From the NCBI GenBank assembly GCA_900553145.1, contig USCL01000203.1, forward strand, positions 1 through 7,172: a stretch of 7,172 nucleotides of DNA, written 5' to 3'. Positions 1-5,832 of the stretch are shown here, piece after piece (position 1 is the first letter of the stretch; every line of letters starts with the position of its first letter). The position numbers were made by a program, and so were the translations under genes. Source of the DNA: an uncultured Desulfovibrio sp. Lineage in GTDB: Bacteria; Desulfobacterota; Desulfovibrionia; Desulfovibrionales; Desulfovibrionaceae. Below the pieces are notes generated by a model. That model was not told the DNA's origin and searched no databases. It saw only the letters and a list, made by a program, of their open reading frames with translations.

Positions 1-33
1 TTTATCAATGCTCTTCGCTTGCAGGGAAAATCT

Positions 34-138
34 GCGAGAGGGATTCGATAAGGTCAAAAGTCTTGGGAGAGGAAGGGGTGGGGTTTGGGGAGGGGGAGGA
101 GAACCTTTCTTTAGAAAGGTTCTCCTCCCCCTCCCCAA
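34..138 (-). repeat. Composite 3'-UTR repeat element, copy 1 (core plus long hairpin)
   Basis: Read on the minus strand, this element begins 6 nt after the nitroreductase stop codon. It has two parts. A hairpin lies at 138-85, and a 35-nt core at 68-34 matches the core at 2596-2562 at 33 of 35 positions. The shared plus-strand motif is GGGATTCGATAAGGTC (41-56), followed by RAAAGTCTTGGGA. A second block of 13 identical nucleotides (74-86, AGGGGTGGGGTTT) recurs at 2597-2609. The core holds a small inverted repeat (TTCGA-loop-TCRAA). Positions about 22-30 (CAGGGAAAA) resemble the edge of the palindromic repeats that follow copy 2, so the element may continue past the window edge. The conservation is seen directly. 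A role in 3'-end formation or mRNA stability is inferred from its placement. Confidence 0.75.
85..138 (-). repeat. Perfect 26-bp inverted repeat after nitroreductase gene
   Basis: Positions 85-110 and 113-138 are exact reverse complements: 26 bp with only TT between them. The plus-strand left arm runs TTGGGGAGGGGG and ends in GAACCTTTCT. It begins 6 nt past the nitroreductase stop codon. No T-tract follows it on the minus strand (the next bases are ACCCC), so it is not a textbook intrinsic terminator. It could protect the 3' end of the mRNA or be an RNase III substrate. The hairpin is certain from sequence and the function is inferred. Confidence 0.85.
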
Positions 139-144
139 TACAAA

Positions 145-762
145 CTATTCTCCCCATCCGATGGTCTGGGTGATGAGGATGCGCTTGGAATCGGGAAGGC
201 CGAGCCCTCCGGAGAGGGCTTCGGCGTCGTAGGAGGCGCGGACGACGTTGTGCAGCCCCACCGAAGCGCAGAACAGGCCTACATTCTGGTAGGCGGACCC
301 TGCGTGCATGGCCGCATAGAGCTCTTTGCTGTTTTTCCGGGTATCGGTGACATAGACGAGCCCTACCGGGGCGTCGCGGACGAATCCCTGTCCGGCGAGG
401 AGGTTGCGCAGGTCGGAGGCGCTGACTTGCTCGAGGCTGTGTTTCGGGGCGTCGTAGAGCCAGGCCCCGTCGCTGCGGAGCACATAGATTTCGATATCCT
501 GCCGGTTCTGGGCGGTGGGGATGGTCCGTTTGCCGTTGGGGCGGTTCACTCCGTACGCGGCCCACAGCAAGTCGCCGAGCAGCTTGTCGGAAAGGGGCTT
601 GGCGGTGAACGAGCGGTTTGTCTTCCGTTCGCTGAGGGCTTGCATGAGCGGCTTTCCTCCCTTGGTATCGGGGGCGGGGAATGCGAGGGAGGTGGCGGCC
701 TGCGCCGTGCCCAGCATCAGAAACAGGCAGGCGGCCAACATCGGAATGAACCGTTTCAGCAT
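145..762 (-). CDS. Exported nitroreductase-family flavoprotein (SagB/ThcOx-like)
   Basis: This 205-aa protein matches the FMN-dependent nitroreductase fold. After a signal peptide (Lys3-Arg4, hydrophobic residues 5-18, likely cleavage AQA|A after residue 22) it has RKTNRSF at 46-52, the basic segment that usually contacts FMN phosphate. Next comes LLWAAYGVNR, as in SagB/ThcOx-type oxidoreductases, then a TIPTAQN stretch and the C-terminal FMN-fold helix AYQNVGLFCASVGL. Such enzymes carry out NAD(P)H- or donor-dependent two-electron reductions or oxidations; the substrate cannot be read here. Export is unusual, because most nitroreductases are cytoplasmic and FMN would have to be acquired outside or the protein folded before export. 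No twin-arginine motif is seen. The start at 762 has AAGGAG 8 nt upstream. An out-of-frame ATG at 767 runs into a stop at once. The gene diverges from the phosphatase gene. Confidence 0.85.
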   Translation of the reverse strand: MLKRFIPMLAACLFLMLGTAQAATSLAFPAPDTKGGKPLMQALSERKTNRSFTAKPLSDKLLGDLLWAAYGVNRPNGKRTIPTAQNRQDIEIYVLRSDGAWLYDAPKHSLEQVSASDLRNLLAGQGFVRDAPVGLVYVTDTRKNSKELYAAMHAGSAYQNVGLFCASVGLHNVVRASYDAEALSGGLGLPDSKRILITQTIGWGE

Positions 763-891
763 AGCATGAACTCCTTGGAAGAAGAGGCGGCCACGGAAGC
801 GTAAGCCCCGTTCGGCGGAAGGGCGTTTTTATCATGGGGTGGTTACGGATGGAGAATACGCGTAGCCTGCCCCCAACAAAGGAGGATAAGC
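763..891. promoter_or_regulatory. Divergent intergenic region (nitroreductase / acid phosphatase)
   Basis: These 129 bp separate two divergent genes, so both promoters probably lie here. An AT-rich island at 826-834 (GTTTTTATCA, read TGATAAAAAC on the minus strand) is the best -10-like stretch in either direction. I find no convincing -35 partner. Ribosome sites are clear: AAGGAG at 776-771 for the minus gene, and AAAGGAGG at 878-885, 6 nt before the plus-strand ATG. No operator palindrome stands out. Confidence 0.4.
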
Positions 892-2166
892 ATGAAATGG
901 GGACTGTCCATATTGGCGTTGTGCGCGCTGCTCACCGCGGCCGCGCCGGAGATCGGGGCGGCGGAGCAGAAGGGCGGCGACGCAAAGCTCTTGAAGATGG
1001 TGGTGTTGTCGCGGCACGGTGTCCGCTCGCCTACGCAGTCGTCCGAAACGCTTGAGGGCTGGAGCCGCAAGGGCTGGCCCGAGTGGCCCGTAAAGCGCGG
1101 CGAACTGACTCCGCGCGGGGCTGGGTTGGTTACCGTGATGTGGAAGCAGCAGGCGGCGTTTTTGCGGCAGGCCGGATTGCTGCCCTCTGAAGGATGCCCG
1201 GAAGCCGGGACGATAGCCGTCCGCGCCGACCGGGATCAGCGCACGCGGGCTACCGGGGAGGCCATGCTCGAAGGGCTGGCCCCGGGCTGCGGGTTTGAGC
1301 CCATCGTGAATGGGAAGGCCCATCCCGATCCGCTGTTCCATCCGCTGGAGGCCGGGTATTGCGCGCTCGATCCCGCCGTTGTCCGAAAGGAAATCCCCGC
1401 CAGCGCCATTGAAGGGCTGGAGCGGTCGCTCTCGGGCCCGATAGGGGAATTGGCGGCCATCCTTGGCCCCGCGTCTCCCGAATTTTGCCGCAGGCATGAA
1501 TTGCCTGAAGGGTGTTCGGCGGCGGATGTGCAAACGCGCCTGACGTTTGCCAAGGATAACCATACGGTCCATCTCGACGGCAAGCTCGGCACGGCCTCAA
1601 GCGCGGCGGAAGTCCTGCTGCTGGAATATGGCCAGTGGGATCGCCCCGCCGGATGGGGGGCCGTGGACAAGGCCAAGCTGGAACGCCTGCTCCCGGTGCA
1701 TGCCAAGGTGTTTGACGCCGTGAACCGCGCGCCTTCCGTCGCCGCCGGGCGCGGCAGCGAACTGCTGCTGGACATGGCGAACGCGCTCACGGGCCGTTAC
1801 GCCGACCCCGCCGTCAACAAGGCGAAGGTCGTGGTGTTCGTCGGGCATGATACGAATATCGCCAATATCGGCGGCATGCTCGGCCTGCATTGGCAGCTCC
1901 CCGGCTATGCGCCCGACGAGATCCCCCCGGCAAGCGCGCTGGTGTTGACGCTTTGGCTGCAAAACGGCGTCTACGAGCTCCGGGCCCAGATGATCGGGCA
2001 GTCGCTGGACACGCTGCACGATCCGGCCATGAAGGGCGAGGTATTGAGGCAGGATATCGAGGTGCCGTGGTGCGGCCCGTATGAAGACGGCAAGAACTGT
2101 ACCCTGACTGATTTCGAGTTGCGCGTCCGCGATGTGATCCGCCCCGAATGCGTGCGGGAACGCTAG
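892..2166 (+). CDS. Histidine acid phosphatase, AppA/phytase-like, exported
   Basis: This 424-aa protein is a clade-2 histidine acid phosphatase, close to the length of E. coli AppA. The catalytic RHGVRSPT motif is at residues 41-48, with His42 as the expected phospho-acceptor. DQRTRATGE at 115-123 matches the substrate-binding arginine segment. GHDTNIAN, with His319-Asp320, supplies the proton donor. The C-terminal pattern, with Cys residues in WCGP, NCTLTDF and the final PEC, resembles AppA, and the even spread of cysteines suits periplasmic disulfides. A signal peptide spans about residues 1-24 (hydrophobic core 5-18, cleavage near IGAA|E). The family hydrolyses phosphomonoesters such as phytate or glucose-1-phosphate at acid pH. 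Which one applies here is not determined, so I give no symbol. AAAGGAGG 6 nt upstream fixes the start. It is monocistronic, with a terminator-like hairpin at 2250-2296. Confidence 0.93.
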   Translation: MKWGLSILALCALLTAAAPEIGAAEQKGGDAKLLKMVVLSRHGVRSPTQSSETLEGWSRKGWPEWPVKRGELTPRGAGLVTVMWKQQAAFLRQAGLLPSEGCPEAGTIAVRADRDQRTRATGEAMLEGLAPGCGFEPIVNGKAHPDPLFHPLEAGYCALDPAVVRKEIPASAIEGLERSLSGPIGELAAILGPASPEFCRRHELPEGCSAADVQTRLTFAKDNHTVHLDGKLGTASSAAEVLLLEYGQWDRPAGWGAVDKAKLERLLPVHAKVFDAVNRAPSVAAGRGSELLLDMANALTGRYADPAVNKAKVVVFVGHDTNIANIGGMLGLHWQLPGYAPDEIPPASALVLTLWLQNGVYELRAQMIGQSLDTLHDPAMKGEVLRQDIEVPWCGPYEDGKNCTLTDFELRVRDVIRPECVRER

Positions 2167-2249
2167 GGGAAGGGAAGGCGTCAAAAAGGCCGTCCGCCTT
2201 GTTCCGCCGTCTGGCGGCATGAAGCCCCCGGCTCCCTTCAAAGCATGAT

Positions 2250-2296
2250 GAAGCGGTTCCGTGTCCGGTACAGACCGGATGCGGAACCGCTTCTTT
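2250..2296 (+). terminator. Terminator-like hairpin downstream of acid phosphatase
   Basis: GAAGCGGTTCCG (2250-2261) pairs perfectly with CGGAACCGCTTC (2282-2293). After a 2-nt internal mismatch, TCCGGT (2264-2269) pairs with ACCGGA (2274-2279) around the loop ACAG. The stem is followed only by TTT (2294-2296) and then GCGC, so the U-tract is weak. It lies 84 nt after the phosphatase stop. Confidence 0.6.
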
Positions 2297-2334
2297 GCGC
2301 CTGACGGCTTCAGCCGCCTTTTCCTCCTTTCCCG

Positions 2335-2372
2335 AAAAAAAAAGATGGCGATCGGTTCTCGCCATGCCTTTT
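2335..2372. terminator. Bidirectional intrinsic terminator between convergent genes
   Basis: ATGGCGA (2345-2351) pairs with TCGCCAT (2359-2365) around a 7-nt loop. Nine A residues (2335-2343) precede it, giving a U9 tract when transcribed from the minus strand. GCCTTTT (2366-2372) follows it on the plus strand. The minus-strand reading is a textbook intrinsic terminator and would end the transcript of the small exported protein and its repeat tail. The plus-strand reading is weaker and would back up the phosphatase terminator. Confidence 0.8.
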
Positions 2373-2413
2373 GAAGGGAACGCGCCGGATGTTCCCGGCC
2401 ATACGGAGTAGGG

Positions 2414-2559
2414 GCGGCAGCCTGTACCCACAGTGGAAAAATATGAAGGGGGAACCGTCCCGCCGCAAGGCGTTCAGCCCGTGCCCGCAAGGCAAAATTT
2501 TTCGCCGGGAGCGTCAAGGAAATCGTACGGAGGCTCAGCCTGTGCCCACAGGGGAAAGC
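2414..2559 (-). repeat. Three CRISPR-like palindromic repeats, minus orientation
   Basis: Three related palindromes lie at about 2414-2440, 2469-2498 and 2532-2559, spaced 57 and 61 nt at aligned positions. The rightmost contains CCTGTGCCCACAGG (2539-2552), a 6-bp stem. On the minus strand the consensus is about TTTTCC-CTGTGGGCACAGGCTGA. This matches the plus-strand repeats at 5833-6040 (CTTTCCCC, TGTGGGCGCAGG) in inverted orientation. The intervening 30-odd nt differ from one another. Translated, the repeats give FPLWAQAEP, FALRARAER and FPLWVQAAA about every 20 residues. They follow composite element copy 2 directly and precede the 2335-2372 terminator. Confidence 0.7.
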
Positions 2560-2561
2560 TG

Positions 2562-2680
2562 GCAAGAGGGATTCGATAAGGTCGAAAGTCTTGGGAAGGG
2601 GTGGGGTTTGTTGAGGGGAGAGGGAACCCGCTTGCCCCCTTTATGGGGGTCTCCAGAAAGGTTCCCTCTCCCCTCAACAA
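2562..2680 (-). repeat. Composite 3'-UTR repeat element, copy 2 (core plus long hairpin)
   Basis: On the minus strand this starts 20 nt after the stop codon of the small exported protein. The hairpin arms, 2608-2628 and 2660-2680, are perfect 21-nt complements (outer end TTGTTGAGGGG). An inner CCCCC/GGGGG stem (2635-2639 with 2645-2649) sits in the 31-nt loop. The core at 2596-2562 matches copy 1 (68-34) at 33 of 35 positions and contains TTCGA-TAAGG-TCGAA (2572-2586), a 5-bp stem. The hairpin arms differ in sequence and loop from copy 1, yet both are perfectly complementary. This argues that pairing is maintained while sequence drifts or is exchanged. Confidence 0.78.
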
Positions 2681-2700
2681 TAAGGCATCAACTCAATCCG

Positions 2701-3048
2701 TTAGCGGGTTTCATACTTCCCGTCGGGGAGCAGGGTGATCTGGCCGGCCTTGTCCAGGGGCACGCCGATCCACGTCATGGATTCGCCGGCCTTGTTGGTG
2801 ACTTTAACGTCCCATGCTTCGGCCTTTTCGGTACGGCTGACTTCAACGTCCACCTTGTCGCCGTTGGGGAGGGTTTCCTGCTTCAGCAGGTTTTCTTCCC
2901 AATCATTGGCGTTGGTGGGGGAAAGATACAGGGTGTAGATGTCATACTGGGCGCCGTTGAAGATATTGATCTTTTTTTCCAAGGCAAGAGCCTGCCCGGT
3001 CATGCCGAGCGAAGCGACGAGCGCAAGAGCGATGATGAGACGTTTCAT
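2701..3048 (-). CDS. Small exported protein of unknown function (115 aa)
   Basis: The protein has a signal peptide (Lys2-Arg3, hydrophobic residues 4-18, cleavage ALA|L after residue 22) and a mature chain of about 93 residues without cysteine. The mature part looks like a single small beta domain: INIFNGAQYDIYTLYLSP, then WEENLL, a LPNGDKV turn, AWDVKVTNKAG, and WIGVPLDKAGQITL before a short tail. The spacing (YxLYLSP, W..NLL, LPNG, WDVKV, ITL) recalls a family of small secreted proteins in many proteobacteria with no settled function. That is recognition by pattern and no function is claimed. The start at 3048 has GAGGA 8 nt upstream. It lies 165 nt downstream of nth on the same strand and is followed by the composite repeat element. 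Confidence 0.82.
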   Translation of the reverse strand: MKRLIIALALVASLGMTGQALALEKKINIFNGAQYDIYTLYLSPTNANDWEENLLKQETLPNGDKVDVEVSRTEKAEAWDVKVTNKAGESMTWIGVPLDKAGQITLLPDGKYETR

Positions 3049-3213
3049 GGCGTTTTTCCTCTTCCTCCGGGCAGGTTATGCCGACCGCTTCCCGAAAAGG
3101 CCCGCAGTCCCGGACTCTGCCGCGGTCCCCTGACACGGGAACGTAACCCATGCGTTCAGGGTACGTTGAGGAGAAAATGATGCCATGATAATCAATAGGT
3201 TAGCGGAATGATT

Positions 3214-3849
3214 CTACTCCACGCCGACTTTCGGGCAAAACGGGGCCATTTCGCACTCGCCGCACAGGGGCTTCCGCGCGTCGCAGATGTGGCGGCCGAA
3301 CCAGACCATCCGGTGGTTGACCTTGCCCCACTCGGATTGGGGGAACAATTTGACCAGATCTTTTTCGATCTCCACGGGATCGGTGTTCCTGGTGAGGCCG
3401 AGGCGTCCGGAGATGCGCTTGACGTGCGTGTCCACGGCAAGGCCCTCGTTGATGCCGAAACCGCCCCACAGGACTACGTTGGCCGTCTTGCGGGCCACGC
3501 CCGGCAGCTTGATGAGATCCTTCATGGTACGGGGCGTTTCGCCGTTGAATTGCTCCACGACGAGCTGCGCGGCGGCGATGAGGTGTTTCGCTTTGCTGTG
3601 GTAGAATCCGACGGAGTGGATGACCTCTTCGAGTTCGGGGATGGTGGCCTTGGCGAGGGCCGCCGGATCGGGCCAGCGGCGGAACAATTCGGGCGTGACC
3701 TGGTTCACGCGCTTGTCCGTGCACTGGGCGGCAAGCACCGTGGCGACGAGCAGTTCCCACGGGCTTTCGGCCATAAGATGGGTTTCGAGATCGGGATAGC
3801 GTTCGGCGAGCAGGTCAAGGACTTTCGCAGCCCGTTGTTTGTCTGTCAT
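3214..3849 (-). CDS. nth: Endonuclease III (DNA glycosylase/AP lyase)
   Basis: The 211-aa product is a full-length HhH-GPD base-excision repair enzyme. It removes oxidised pyrimidines from DNA and cleaves the abasic strand. The helix-hairpin-helix LPGVARKTANVVL (115-127) carries the catalytic Lys121, and VDTHVKRISGRLGL (139-152) carries the catalytic Asp140. The C-terminal cysteines Cys189, Cys196, Cys199 and Cys205 follow the exact C-X6-C-X2-C-X5-C spacing of the [4Fe-4S] cluster. The N-terminal SPWELLVATVLAAQCTDKRVN segment is also typical. I chose MTDKQ at 3849 because AAGGAA lies 6 nt upstream and the length matches E. coli Nth. An in-frame ATG at 3864 would put that site inside the gene. 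Nothing is missing. The small exported protein follows on the same strand after 165 nt, without a clear terminator between. Confidence 0.97.
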   Translation of the reverse strand: MTDKQRAAKVLDLLAERYPDLETHLMAESPWELLVATVLAAQCTDKRVNQVTPELFRRWPDPAALAKATIPELEEVIHSVGFYHSKAKHLIAAAQLVVEQFNGETPRTMKDLIKLPGVARKTANVVLWGGFGINEGLAVDTHVKRISGRLGLTRNTDPVEIEKDLVKLFPQSEWGKVNHRMVWFGRHICDARKPLCGECEMAPFCPKVGVE

Positions 3850-4508
3850 GGTCGTTTCCTTCATGCGGGGTGGCGCGCCGTGCGGGGCGCGGCGGCGCGT
3901 ACCGGACGACGTTTTCGCCCTGTACGCCGGGAACAAACCATAAGATCGGGAAGCCGAAAAGCCAAGCGCCGGACGAAGCCGATGCGGGGAGCCGGTGCAC
4001 GAAAGGCCTTCCGCCCATGCGGAAGTGCTGTTCAGTCCCCGGATGCCCTGCATGGGGCCTCGATTTCGTCGGGTTCGGGAGAAAAGAAGATGGGCTAACC
4101 CAAGGCGTTGTGTTGTGGGGCCCTCACGGGCATACCGGCTTCTCCGAAAGGCTCGCACACTTCAACGGCGGTTTCCAGTTCGTCGAGTCCGGGCGAGGTG
4201 CAGGCAACGGTATCCAGCCCGCACCGCATGCCGCACTTGACCGTGGCATCGGAAGAAAACCCGGACGCGGCAGCGGCGTTGCCATAGGCGGACAGGGTTC
4301 TGCCTCCAGAGGAAAGGTTTATAAAACAAATAGCTCTATGCTTGAGATGGTCCCCCGCATGTGCCCCGTCCATCCGTTTTGTTCACTCAAGCAGGGGAAA
4401 AATGTTTTTTTCCTTGAAAAGCTCCAAGCCCGGGGCCGGGGGGCTCGATTGCCAGAACGGTACGAAACGGCTATCGTTTCGACCCAACGCACTGTGAAGG
4501 GAGGGAAT
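3850..4508. other. 659-bp divergent intergenic region (nth / cutA)
   Basis: This is unusually long for two divergent housekeeping genes. The nth side (3850-3910) is very GC-rich. A 7-bp hairpin CTTCCGC-CCAT-GCGGAAG lies at 4008-4025. A minus-strand open frame at 4373-4095 (92 codons) has about 70% G/C at third positions in its last 64 codons, but no ribosome site at its ATG (4373). GGAGG at 4307-4303 lies 7 nt before an in-frame CTG at 4295. The protein (ends PVRAPQHNALG) is not one I recognise, so I do not call it a gene. AT-rich DNA at 4317-4345 and 4375-4420 (TTTATAAAAC; A5, T7) is the likeliest promoter zone for cutA. A palindrome lies at 4463-4481. Confidence 0.55.
4463..4481. promoter_or_regulatory. 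Palindrome in the cutA leader
   Basis: CGAAACG (4463-4469) and CGTTTCG (4475-4481) are perfect complements separated by GCTAT, ending 27 nt before the cutA start. It could be a DNA operator for a dimeric regulator or a 7-bp hairpin in the mRNA leader. There is no T-tract after it, so it is not a terminator. The palindrome is seen; its function is inferred. Confidence 0.4.
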
Positions 4509-4829
4509 ATGGCTCTTCTCGTCTACATGACGGCGGCTTCGGCGGATGAGGCGGAACGCATCGCCGGGGATCTGGTGGAGAACCGCCTTGCCGCTTGCGT
4601 GAACATCATGGCCCCGATCCGATCGGTCTATTCTTGGAAGGGGGAGCTCTGCCGTTCCGACGAGATCCCTTTCATCGCCAAGACGGACGACGACCGTTTC
4701 GAGGCGCTGGCCGCCCGCGTGCGTCGACTGCACAGTTACGAGACCCCCTGCATCGTGGCCCTGCCCGTGGCCCGGGGGGATGCGGATTTTCTCGCTTGGA
4801 TCACCGAATCAACACACCCGGAGGAATGA
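4509..4829 (+). CDS. cutA: Divalent-cation tolerance protein CutA
   Basis: The 106-aa product is a complete CutA1 protein, a small ferredoxin-like fold that forms tight trimers. Family landmarks in order are the N-terminal strand VYMTAASADEAERIA (5-19), RLAACVNI (26-33) with the conserved Cys30, VYSWKGEL (40-47), FIAKTDDDRFEAL (55-67), the RRLHSYETPCIVALPV signature (72-87), and the closing DFLAWI (93-98). CutA was named for copper tolerance in E. coli, but its molecular role is still unclear. Besides Cys30 there are Cys48 and Cys81, which might add metal ligands. The start at 4509 is preceded by AAGGGAGGG (4497-4505). A longer in-frame upstream reading exists but lacks a ribosome site and has no CutA similarity. 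The stop codon overlaps the start of the kinase gene. Confidence 0.96.
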   Translation: MALLVYMTAASADEAERIAGDLVENRLAACVNIMAPIRSVYSWKGELCRSDEIPFIAKTDDDRFEALAARVRRLHSYETPCIVALPVARGDADFLAWITESTHPEE

Positions 4830-5773
4830 TGTCCATTTATGTCGCCGGTTCGCTGGCTTTCGACCGTATCATGTCCTTTAACGGCGCGTTCGCCGACCAC
4901 ATCCTCGCCGACAAGCTGCACATCCTGAACGTGAGCTTCCTCATCGACGGGCTGGTGGAAAAGCGCGGCGGCTGCGCGGGGAACATCGCCTACACGCTGG
5001 CGCTGATGGGCGAAAAGCCGCTTATCCTCGCCACCGTGGGCAAGAATTTTTCCGAATACGGCGCGTTCCTCGAATCGCAGGGCATTTCGCTCGAGGGCGT
5101 CCGGGTCATGAAGGACGAGTTCACCGCGAGCTGCACGCTGATCACGGACAAGGGCAACAACCAGATCAACGGGTTCCATCCCGCCGCGATGTGCTTCCCG
5201 TGCGGGTATGCGTTCCCGCATCCCGACGCTTCCGCCGACTGGGGCATCGTGTCCCCCGGCAACCTCGACGACATGAAGTCGCTCCCCCGCCTGTTCCGCG
5301 AAAAGGGCATCCGGTACATCTATGACCCCGGCCAGCAGATCCCGGCCCTTTCCGGCGACGATCTGCTCGACGCCATCACCGGTTCGGACCTGCTCGTGAC
5401 CAACGACTACGAACTGGAGATGATCAGCAAGGCCACGCACCGCACCCGGGCCGAACTGCGCGCCCTTACGGGCGGCGTGATCACCACGCTCGGCGAGCAG
5501 GGCTCGGTCATCGACAACGGCGAGCGGGGGACCGTGGGCATCGCCAAGCCCAAGGCCGTGGCCGACCCCACCGGCGCGGGCGACTCGTTCCGTTCCGGCT
5601 TGCTCAAGGGCCTCCTGTACGGCCTTGACGTGCCCGCTTCCGCCCGGCTCGGCGCGACGTGCGCCAGCTACTGCGTCGAGCATCAGGGCACGCAGGAACA
5701 CGTATTCACGTATGAGGATTTCGCCGCCCGCCACCGCGCCGCGTTCCACGAGGAACCGGGCGTGAAGTGGTAG
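4829..5773 (+). CDS. PfkB-family carbohydrate/adenosine kinase-like protein
   Basis: This 314-aa protein is a full-length ribokinase-fold kinase that transfers ATP phosphate to a sugar or nucleoside hydroxyl. It shows YVAGSLAFDRIM at the N-terminus, the substrate-binding GGCAGN at 47-52 (PfkB signature 1 region), DPGQQIP, TNDYELEM, TTLGEQGSVI, and signature 2, DPTGAGDSFRSGLLKGL. In signature 2, GAG 249-251 forms the anion hole and Asp252 is the catalytic base. The whole pattern resembles bacterial proteins annotated as adenosine kinase or PfkB-domain kinase. The substrate is not fixed by sequence. Two ATGs lie at 4826 and 4829. I chose 4829 because GGAGG (4820-4824) is 4 nt away rather than 1. 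Either way the start overlaps the cutA stop, so translation is probably coupled. A hairpin, four repeats and a terminator follow. Confidence 0.92.
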   Translation: MSIYVAGSLAFDRIMSFNGAFADHILADKLHILNVSFLIDGLVEKRGGCAGNIAYTLALMGEKPLILATVGKNFSEYGAFLESQGISLEGVRVMKDEFTASCTLITDKGNNQINGFHPAAMCFPCGYAFPHPDASADWGIVSPGNLDDMKSLPRLFREKGIRYIYDPGQQIPALSGDDLLDAITGSDLLVTNDYELEMISKATHRTRAELRALTGGVITTLGEQGSVIDNGERGTVGIAKPKAVADPTGAGDSFRSGLLKGLLYGLDVPASARLGATCASYCVEHQGTQEHVFTYEDFAARHRAAFHEEPGVKW

Positions 5774-5775
5774 AA

Positions 5776-5830
5776 GGGGGTAGGGGAAAAGGGCCTTCCG
5801 AAGAGAGGAACCGGCCTTCCCCGGTCCCCC
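5776..5830 (+). repeat. Long imperfect hairpin after the kinase stop codon
   Basis: Successive paired blocks are GGGGG 5776-5780 with CCCCC 5826-5830, GGGGAA 5783-5788 with TTCCCC 5817-5822, GGCC 5792-5795 with GGCC 5813-5816, and TTCC 5796-5799 with GGAA 5807-5810. Small internal loops separate the blocks, and the apical loop is GAAGAGA. It begins 2 nt after the stop. The G-rich 5' arm, pyrimidine 3' arm and position match the hairpins after the nitroreductase and small exported protein genes. Confidence 0.65.
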
Positions 5831-5832
5831 GC

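Larger units (their letters stand above)
2167..2700. other. 534-bp convergent intergenic region rich in hairpins and repeats
   Basis: No gene is supported here. On the phosphatase side there are small stems (AAGGCG 2175-2180 with CGCCTT 2195-2200; CCGCC 2204-2208 with GGCGG 2213-2217). Next come a long terminator-like hairpin (2250-2296), a bidirectional terminator (2335-2372), three palindromic repeats (2414-2559) and the second composite element (2562-2680). Open frames crossing it read through the repeats, giving runs such as FPLWAQAEP, and are not genes. The order fits two convergent transcripts, each ending in its own structured tail. Confidence 0.8.

Noticed and set aside
85..138. Calling the 26-bp hairpin an ordinary intrinsic terminator
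   Set aside because: On the minus strand it is followed by ACCCC rather than a T-tract, so only an inverted-repeat or 3'-structure call is supported.
1597..2565. Minus-strand frame of 322 codons opposite the phosphatase
   Set aside because: It is antisense to a gene with clear catalytic motifs. Its N-terminal part is translated palindromic repeat.
2371..3180. 269-codon plus-strand frame across the 2.4-3.2 kb region
   Set aside because: It translates the repeat element and the antisense of the small exported protein, which has a signal peptide and ribosome site on the other strand.
3169..3222. FNR- or Fur-like site (TGATAATCA) between nth and the small exported protein gene
   Set aside because: Only one half-site matches. 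The expected second half of an FNR (ATCAA) or Fur box is absent.
3208..4098. 296-codon plus-strand frame opposite nth
   Set aside because: nth on the minus strand has every catalytic and iron-sulfur residue; this frame is its shadow.
3850..4158. Upstream extension of nth to 4158
   Set aside because: The extra residues are Arg/Ser/Pro-rich noise. MTDKQ at 3849 has a ribosome site and gives the normal family length.
3870..4508. In-frame upstream extension of cutA to 3870
   Set aside because: There is no ribosome site at that start and no CutA-like sequence before 4509. AAGGGAGGG directly precedes 4509, and the product from there has the normal CutA length.
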